Source: Litorisediminicola beolgyonensis
Lineage (GTDB): Bacteria; Pseudomonadota; Alphaproteobacteria; Rhodobacterales; Rhodobacteraceae
Assembly (NCBI RefSeq): GCF_042679605.1
Contig: NZ_JBHTMU010000015.1
Span: 32,822-96,821 of the forward strand
Direction: 5' to 3'
DNA: 64,000 bases
Shown here: piece by piece, positions 58,713 to 64,000 of the stretch
Layout of the letters: each line of letters starts with the position of its first letter
How positions within the stretch are numbered: the stretch's first letter is position 1
Program-made: the position numbers and the translations under genes
The notes under the pieces: generated by a model
Databases searched by the model: none
What the model saw: only the letters and a program-made list of their open reading frames with translations
Told to the model about the DNA's origin: nothing

Positions 58713-59402
58713 ATGGCCTTCGATCCCGATCACAATGCCAGCCCCGTGAACCCGTTGCCGTCGGTGGTGGTGGCGCTGTTTCTCGCCATCGTGCTTGTCG
58801 AGGCGGCGTTCTCGCTCGGGGCGCGCGGCCTGATCGGCGGGCCGGGGGCGGTGGGTTGGCGGCTGATGGCGCTGGAGCGCTTCGCTTTTTCCGGCCCGGT
58901 GCTCGACTGGATGATCCAGACGCGGCAGGCGCCGCCCGAGCATCTTCTGCGTTTCGTGACCTATTCCTTCGTTCACGGCGCCTTCACCTCGACGCTCTTC
59001 GCCTGCGTGATGCTTCTGGCGATCGGCAAAATGGTGGCCGAGACCCTGGGTCAGGGGCGGATGCTGGCGATCTTCTTCGTCTCGGCGTTCGTAGGCGCGC
59101 TGGCCTACGGGCTCCTGCTCGATGACGGACGCCCGCTTTTCGGTGCCTTCCCGGCGATCTACGGGCTGATCGGGGCATTCACCTACCTGCTCTGGCTGAA
59201 GCTCGGGCAGATGGGCGAGGCGCAGATCCGGGCGTTTTCGCTGATCGGCGTGCTCCTGGGCCTGCAGCTCATCTTCGGGCTCTTGTTCGGGGGCGGGCTC
59301 TACTGGGTGGCCGAGATCGGCGGGTTCGTCGCGGGCTTCGCGCTCACCACGGTGCTCGTGCCCGGCGGCTGGGCGCGGCTGCGCCAGCGGCTGCGGCGCT
59401 GA
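58713..59402 (+). CDS. rhomboid-family membrane protein lacking catalytic residues
   Basis: A 229-residue membrane protein with six helices in rhomboid order: L1 region ALERFAFSGPVLDWMI, helix 2 FVTYSFVHGAFTSTLF, helix 4 GAFPAIYGLIGAFTYLL and helix 6 YWVAEIGGFVAGF. In active rhomboids helix 4 carries GxSGAIYG and helix 6 AHxGG; here the Ser is Phe146 with Pro147 after it, the His is Glu201, and the helix 2 HxxxxHxxxN pattern keeps only its first His. It should be proteolytically dead, an iRhom/Derlin-like pseudoprotease by fold. ATG at 58713, divergent from trpS. Confidence 0.88.
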   Translation: MAFDPDHNASPVNPLPSVVVALFLAIVLVEAAFSLGARGLIGGPGAVGWRLMALERFAFSGPVLDWMIQTRQAPPEHLLRFVTYSFVHGAFTSTLFACVMLLAIGKMVAETLGQGRMLAIFFVSAFVGALAYGLLLDDGRPLFGAFPAIYGLIGAFTYLLWLKLGQMGEAQIRAFSLIGVLLGLQLIFGLLFGGGLYWVAEIGGFVAGFALTTVLVPGGWARLRQRLRR

Positions 59403-59418
59403 GCAGGGCGCGCGCGTC

Positions 59419-60906
59419 TCAGAACATGTTGGCGGGCAGGATCGGCAGGTAGCGCGAAAATGCGCGGGCGCGCTCGAGCGGATAGGCGATCACGAAGCTC
59501 TCGCGCTCCTCGGGCGGGGCATCCTTATTGGCCGCCGCCGCATCGCGCCAGGTCTCGGCCCGGGTCACGTCGCGATCCGCGCCGAACGGGCCGAGCCAGG
59601 TCGTCGCCAGCCGCTCGCGGAGCGCCCGCACGGTGTCGGCGTCGCGGAACAGGACCGAGGCCTCGGTGTCCCAGCGCAGCGAGCGACCGTTGAGATTGGC
59701 CGACCCGATCACGCCCACGCGGTCGTCGATCAGCATCACCTTGGCATGGACGTAGATCGGCCCCGCGCCGTGGAGATCGCCGTCGAAATCGGGGTCGGCC
59801 CGCTCTTTCTGGCCGGGCGAGATCACCGCGACCCGTGAGCCGTAGGCGTCCTGCAACGCGTCGATGGCCTGGACCTGCAGCGCATGGGCATGCCTGGCGT
59901 CCCAGCCGTCGTCCTTGCCGAAGAGGATGCGCTCGGGCTCGGGCGGCAGGATCAGGATGAGCTGGAGGTCCTCCGCGCGCTCCGCCGCCTCGGTCAGGGC
60001 AGTCACGATGGGGCGGTGCCGGAGGAACTGGCTCTCGATATAGATGTGATCCTCGGCCTCGCCGATCAGGCGGATCATGACGTCTTCGTTCTCGGTGTAG
60101 CGCGGCTTCGGTCCAAAGGCCGCCGGACCAGTCGAGGGGGCGGACATGGTGCGGAGAAGCCGCAGGTCCGAGGTGCCCTGGCTTCGCGGTCCGGCATCGA
60201 GCTTCTGCGCCTGACCGGCCAGCGCGCTCGCGCCACTTTCGACGGCGGCGTTCCAGGTATCGACCAGATGCGGCCGGAGCGTCTCGGCGAACGGGCCGTC
60301 GACGCGGGCGCTGACATCGTGCCAGGTCTCCTCGGCGTCGCCGGTGTGATCGGGGTCGTCCCAGCGCCGCTCGTTCAGGTCCAGCCCGCCTATGAGGCAG
60401 CGGGCATTGTCGATCACCGCGCATTTCTGGTGGATCGAGACCGGCCTCAGAACGGGGCGCGTCTCGAGCGTGCGGCGCTGCGGCGGTGTCAGGCGCTGCG
60501 GATCGTCCGAGCGGAGCTTGTTGAGCTTCTCGCGCACCTTCATCCAGAGCGGCACCATCCAGAGCCAGCCGAGCCGCTGCCCGTGCGGCGCGCAGATCAC
60601 GTGGACATCGCCTTCGACCCGGTCGGCCACCTGCGACGCGCTCCGCCAGGACAGGCGGTGCAGGGACGAGGCGAAGAGCGGGTCGAAATCGGTGATCAGC
60701 AGTCGGATCGTGACGCCGCGGCGCGCGACCCAGGACAGGAGGTCCAGCCAGGTATCGAGCCCGCGCTCGCGCAGTTCGGGATCGCGCAGCTTGGTCTCGG
60801 GGTCGAAGATCCGGAAGCTCAGAAACACTTCCTTCTCGGCGCTGGCCACCAGCCGCTCAAGCTCGGGGAAGACCTCCGCGGCGGTGATGAGGGGCGTCAG
60901 GGTCAT
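59419..60906 (-). CDS. phospholipase D-family protein (two HKD motifs)
   Basis: A 495-residue PLD-superfamily enzyme. Both catalytic HxKxxxxD motifs are intact: HQKCAVIDNARCLIGGLDLN near residue 165 and HAKVMLIDDRVGVIGSANLN near 390, each followed by the Gly/Asn block. It may hydrolyse phospholipids or make cardiolipin; it lacks the membrane helices of Cls, so a soluble phospholipase D is more likely. It starts 3 bases after the murJ stop, so the two form an operon. Confidence 0.93.
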   Translation of the reverse strand: MTLTPLITAAEVFPELERLVASAEKEVFLSFRIFDPETKLRDPELRERGLDTWLDLLSWVARRGVTIRLLITDFDPLFASSLHRLSWRSASQVADRVEGDVHVICAPHGQRLGWLWMVPLWMKVREKLNKLRSDDPQRLTPPQRRTLETRPVLRPVSIHQKCAVIDNARCLIGGLDLNERRWDDPDHTGDAEETWHDVSARVDGPFAETLRPHLVDTWNAAVESGASALAGQAQKLDAGPRSQGTSDLRLLRTMSAPSTGPAAFGPKPRYTENEDVMIRLIGEAEDHIYIESQFLRHRPIVTALTEAAERAEDLQLILILPPEPERILFGKDDGWDARHAHALQVQAIDALQDAYGSRVAVISPGQKERADPDFDGDLHGAGPIYVHAKVMLIDDRVGVIGSANLNGRSLRWDTEASVLFRDADTVRALRERLATTWLGPFGADRDVTRAETWRDAAAANKDAPPEERESFVIAYPLERARAFSRYLPILPANMF

Positions 60907-60909
60907 GTC

Positions 60910-62457
60910 TCAGGTCCGTTTCCGTCTGAAGGCCGCGCGGAACTCCGCAAGACGGAACGCACCAAGCGCCTGTCCGATCCATGCAAAGGACACGATACCG
61001 ATGGTGACGAGCGCCAGGAGCGCCAGATAGCGCCATCCGGGGGCGGCCAGCGCGCCTCCGATGACGATGGTGGTGACCCAGAGCACCACCCCCATCGCGA
61101 GCGAGGCCAGCACGATCCGCCAGGCGCGGGACCGGAAGCGGTCGTCGAAGCGCGCGACCTCGCCCATGCCGCGGCTGCCCCGCGACAGGAGCCAGACCAT
61201 CGCCCAGGCGGCGGCGGTCGTGGCGATGGCCGGCGCCACCCATCCCAGGACCGGCGCGAGCCCGATCGCCAGCGCGGCGTTGATCACCATCGACACGGCG
61301 GCGTAGCGGAACGGCGTGCGCGTGTCCTCGCGCGCGAAGAAGAGCGGCTGGTAGACCTTCTGAAGGACGAAGGCCGGAAGCCCGAGCCCGTAGATCGCCG
61401 TGGCCGTGGCGATGGCGGCCACGTCATCGGGGCCCGTCGCGCCACGCTGGAAGAGCACCGAGACGACCGGCATCGGGATCACGATCAGCGCCACCGCCGC
61501 CGGAAGCGTCAGTGTCAGCGACACCTCGCCCGCGCGGCTGAGCGCGTGCTGCCCGCCCGCGTCGTCCCCGGCCTTCAGCCGTCGCGACAGGTCGGGCAGG
61601 AGGACGATGCCGACCGCGATCCCCACCACGCCGAGCGGCAGCTGGTAGAGACGGTCGGCGGCATAGAGCCAGCTCACGGCCTTTTCGAAGTTCGACGCGA
61701 CCTGCTGGCCGACCAGGAGGTTGATCTGCATGACCCCGCCGGCAAGCGCGGCGGGCACGGCCACGGCGACGAGATGCTTCATCTCGGGGCTCCAGACCGG
61801 GCGCTTGGGCCGGATGCGGATCCCGGCGCGGTCCGCGGCGATCCAGACCAGCGCAAGCTGCGCGATCCCGGCCACGGGGATCGCCCAGACGAGCGCGGTG
61901 ATGGCCGCGCCGCCCATCGCGTCCGCGGCGAGCATGGCGGTGATCACGAAAACGTTCAGGAAGACCGGCGCGGCGGCGGCGGCGGCGAAATGCCCGGCGG
62001 CGTTCAGCGCGCCCGATAGGAGCGCGGCCAGCGAGATAAAGAGGATGTAGGGAAAGACGATCCGCCCGTATCCGACGGTCAGGTCGAAGCGTTCGTCGCC
62101 CGCGAACCCGCCCGCCGTGGCATAGACCAGCGCCGGCATGAAGATCAGCGCAACCGCGGTCAGGATCAGAAGCACGAAGCCAAGCCCCGAGAGCGCGTCG
62201 CGGGCGAAGCCCAGCGGGTCGTCCTCGGCCTCGAGCCGCTTCGAGAACATCGGCACGAAGGCGGCGTTGAACGCGCCCTCGGCGAAGAACCGGCGGAAGA
62301 GGTTCGGCAGGCGGAAGGCGGCGACGAAGGCGTCGAGCACCGGACCCGGACCGATCAGGCCCAGAAGCGCGATTTCGCGGACGAGACCAAGGACGCGGCT
62401 GGCCAGCGTCCAGAAGCCGACGGTCAGGACGCCCGCGAGGAGCCGGATGGGTTTCAT
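60910..62457 (-). CDS. murJ: lipid II flippase MurJ
   Basis: A 515-residue polytopic protein of the MviN/MurJ (MOP exporter) family with about fourteen helices. MKPIRLLAGVLTVGFWTLAS and SRVLGLVREIALLGLIGPGP at the start, FRRFFAEGAFNAAFVPMFSK next and LPLGVVGIAVGIVLLPDLSR in the middle are conserved family blocks, with the essential Arg residues in the first two. It moves lipid-linked peptidoglycan precursor across the inner membrane. The ATG at 62457 matches the family start. Confidence 0.97.
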   Translation of the reverse strand: MKPIRLLAGVLTVGFWTLASRVLGLVREIALLGLIGPGPVLDAFVAAFRLPNLFRRFFAEGAFNAAFVPMFSKRLEAEDDPLGFARDALSGLGFVLLILTAVALIFMPALVYATAGGFAGDERFDLTVGYGRIVFPYILFISLAALLSGALNAAGHFAAAAAAPVFLNVFVITAMLAADAMGGAAITALVWAIPVAGIAQLALVWIAADRAGIRIRPKRPVWSPEMKHLVAVAVPAALAGGVMQINLLVGQQVASNFEKAVSWLYAADRLYQLPLGVVGIAVGIVLLPDLSRRLKAGDDAGGQHALSRAGEVSLTLTLPAAVALIVIPMPVVSVLFQRGATGPDDVAAIATATAIYGLGLPAFVLQKVYQPLFFAREDTRTPFRYAAVSMVINAALAIGLAPVLGWVAPAIATTAAAWAMVWLLSRGSRGMGEVARFDDRFRSRAWRIVLASLAMGVVLWVTTIVIGGALAAPGWRYLALLALVTIGIVSFAWIGQALGAFRLAEFRAAFRRKRT

Positions 62458-62816
62458 GAGGGCCTGCCTTTGCACTGCGTCGAGCGCAGAGGTATCCGAT
62501 GCGCGAATGCTGCAAAAGAGGGTATCAGGGCCCAGCCCCTTGACTCGAAGGCCGTGCGAGCGCATGTCCCCCTCAGTCGCTGCGCTGCCGCGTGAGCAGG
62601 CCGCGCCCCTTGACCACAGACGGGGCGCTCCAGCGCAAACCTTCCTCCGGTTCCCATTCACGCAGGGTTCTGACATCGCAGGCGTTCGGACCGGGCCAGG
62701 CCCGTTCGACCGACGTCCTGCGATCCACCCTGACGCATCGCGGCCCGGCCGCGGTGTTGGCTCTATCTCCGTCGCGCCCGGGCGTTCGTGTCGGCGCGGC
62801 TCGAAAGGACTCTTTC
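62458..62816 (+). promoter_or_regulatory. divergent region and leader between murJ and the DEAD-box helicase
   Basis: No gene is visible in these 359 bases. Two copies of the 10-mer GCCCCTTGAC (around 62536 and 62606) contain -35-like TTGAC elements facing the helicase gene; no matching -10 is convincing. CGGGCC-a-GGCCCG near 62692-62704 is a compact dyad. A long 5' leader would be usual for a cold-regulated DEAD-box mRNA, but that is inference. Confidence 0.35.
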
Positions 62817-64000
62817 TTGACGACCTTCTCCGATCTCGGTCTTTCGCAGACCGTCCTCACCTCGCTGTCCGATGCCGGTCTCGACACCCCGACCCCGATC
62901 CAGGCCGGAGCGATCCCGCTCGCGCTCGAGGGCCGTGACGTCCTTGGCCTCGCGCAGACGGGCACCGGAAAGACGCTGGCCTTCGGCCTGCCGCTCATCG
63001 ACCACCTGACCCAGAACCCGGTGAAGGCGCAGCCGAAAGCGGCGCGTGCGCTGGTGCTGGCACCCACCCGGGAGCTGGCGCAGCAGATCGCCGAGAACCT
63101 CCGCGCGCTCTCGGGCGAGCGGCGCGTGCGGGTGATGGTGGTGGTTGGCGGCCAGTCGATCAACCGCCAGACCCATGCGCTGTCGCGCGGGACCGACATC
63201 CTCGTCGCGACGCCGGGACGGCTGATCGACCTGATGGAGCGCCGCGCCGTTGACCTTTCGACCGTGAAGCGGCTGGTGCTCGATGAGGCGGACCAGATGC
63301 TCGACATGGGTTTCATCCATGCGCTGCGCCGCATCGCGCCCGCGCTCGGCACGCCGCGCCAGACCATGCTCTTCTCGGCCACGATGCCCAAGCAGATGGA
63401 AGAGCTGTCGCGCGCCTATCTCGACAATCCCGCGAAGGTGCAGGTCTCGGCGCCCGGCAAGGCGGCCGACAACATCACCCAGTCGATCCACTTCCTCGAC
63501 AAGGCCGCGAAACCCGCCAAGCTGCGCGAGATCCTCGAAGCCGATCCCGGCGCCTCCACGCTGGTCTTCGCCCGCACCAAGCATGGCGCGGAACGGCTGA
63601 TGAAGGGCCTCGTGGCCGACGGCTTCGCCGCCGCCTCGATCCACGGCAACAAGAGCCAGGGCCAGCGCGACCGTGCCATCCGCGCCTTCCGCGAGGGTGA
63701 GCTGAGCGTGCTTGTCGCGACCGACGTGGCCGCCCGCGGCATCGACATTCCGGGCGTGGCTTATGTGATCAACTTCGATCTGCCCGATACGCCGGACAAC
63801 TATGTCCACCGGATCGGCCGCACCGCGCGGGCCGGACGCTCGGGCGAAGCGATCGCGTTCTGCGCGCCCGACGAGGCCGATCTCCTGCGACAGGTGCAGA
63901 AGGTCATGAAGGCCGAGATCCCGGTCGCCTCCGGCACGCCGCCCACAGGCGCGAGCGCGGCGGAGCCCAAGCGCGGCAAGCGCCGCGGCGGCCCGCGTCG
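62817..64000 (+). CDS. DEAD-box RNA helicase, 3' end cut off by the window
   Basis: Translation begins at TTG (62817-62819) after GAAAGGA, giving MTTFSDLGLSQTVLTSLSDA, the usual RhlE/DeaD-type N-terminus with the Q motif (TPTPIQAGAIPLAL). Helicase motifs follow in order: I AQTGTGKT, Ia PTRELAQQ, GG, TPGRLIDLM, II VLDEADQMLDMGF, III SAT, IV-V (VATDVAARGIDIPGV) and VI HRIGRTARAGRSG. The frame is open to the last base, entering a basic Arg/Lys/Gly-rich C-terminal extension (KRGKRRGGPRR). It probably unwinds RNA in ribosome assembly or decay. Confidence 0.95.
   Translation, partial: MTTFSDLGLSQTVLTSLSDAGLDTPTPIQAGAIPLALEGRDVLGLAQTGTGKTLAFGLPLIDHLTQNPVKAQPKAARALVLAPTRELAQQIAENLRALSGERRVRVMVVVGGQSINRQTHALSRGTDILVATPGRLIDLMERRAVDLSTVKRLVLDEADQMLDMGFIHALRRIAPALGTPRQTMLFSATMPKQMEELSRAYLDNPAKVQVSAPGKAADNITQSIHFLDKAAKPAKLREILEADPGASTLVFARTKHGAERLMKGLVADGFAAASIHGNKSQGQRDRAIRAFREGELSVLVATDVAARGIDIPGVAYVINFDLPDTPDNYVHRIGRTARAGRSGEAIAFCAPDEADLLRQVQKVMKAEIPVASGTPPTGASAAEPKRGKRRGGPR

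Noticed and set aside
62138..62938. Plus-strand frame crossing the murJ start and the helicase start
   Set aside because: It overlaps conserved coding sequence of two real genes in a different frame and has no motifs.

Overview
The window is about 64 kb of GC-rich DNA from an alphaproteobacterium, almost certainly a member of the Rhodobacterales (Roseobacter/Rhodobacteraceae type). The evidence is the F0 ATP synthase order I-a-c-b'-b (the atpIBEXF arrangement known from Rhodobacter), the mutY / DUF721 / DsbA-like group, frequent GTG and TTG starts, dense short-overlap operons and the protein families. It reads as chromosomal: core genes dominate (ispH, priA, uvrC, F0 ATP synthase, mutY, map, trpS, murJ). 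I see no phage, integrase, transposase, CRISPR array, rRNA or tRNA.

Layout. 1-8260: a partial NYN-domain gene, a DedA/YqaA-like membrane protein, a small cytochrome c, ispH, a fructose-6-phosphate aldolase/transaldolase, priA, an S49 peptidase, a 54-residue membrane/CxxC protein, a Ca/Na antiporter and a pteridine-reductase-like SDR. 8261-9131: an AT-rich gene-free block with two perfect DnaA boxes inside copies of a 17-bp repeat. 9132-13861: uvrC, azoreductase with a divergent LysR regulator and an EamA exporter, then an ArsR gene overlapping the exporter tail. 14162-17325: a small secreted protein and the F0 operon with its terminator. 17326-23841: a TyrA-like dehydrogenase, alkane hydroxylase, mutY, DUF721, DsbA-like, CaiB-like CoA transferase and a ribbon-helix-helix protein.

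23842-31485 is a respiratory oxidation cluster: glyoxalase I, a Tat-signal small subunit, a GMC flavoprotein, a PQQ/sorbosone-dehydrogenase-type propeller, a diheme cytochrome c and a molybdenum formate dehydrogenase alpha subunit. The first five look like a periplasmic dye-linked dehydrogenase system that oxidises a sugar, polyol or aldehyde and passes electrons to cytochrome c. Formate dehydrogenase would burn a C1 by-product, but its usual diaphorase partners are absent here.

31768-42250 holds an outer-membrane DUF481 protein and a branched-chain-type ABC importer (two ATPases, two permeases, one binding protein) flanked by an acyl-CoA ligase, a CxxC protein and a PaaK-like ligase. This looks like uptake plus CoA activation of an organic acid. 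A 56-codon gene lies on the opposite strand inside the operon, and two copies of a hairpin-plus-AT-rich element sit between its genes.

42351-53822 is mostly envelope and housekeeping: a caspase-like protein lacking its catalytic residues with peptidoglycan-binding domains, a four-gene overlapping operon (molybdopterin-binding, GNAT, AhpD-like, OmpA-like), sfsA, map, an MFS transporter, a trypsin-like protease, Usp, a class IV aminotransferase and a VOC protein. 53921-64000 holds a BioF2-type acyltransferase with a kinase-fold partner, a Gly-rich tandem-repeat protein, trpS, a rhomboid homologue lacking its catalytic residues, a phospholipase D, murJ and the start of a DEAD-box helicase cut by the window end.

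Most worth following up: the DnaA-box region, the oxidation cluster with its lone formate dehydrogenase subunit, the repeated hairpin element, the repeat protein, and the catalytically empty rhomboid and caspase homologues.
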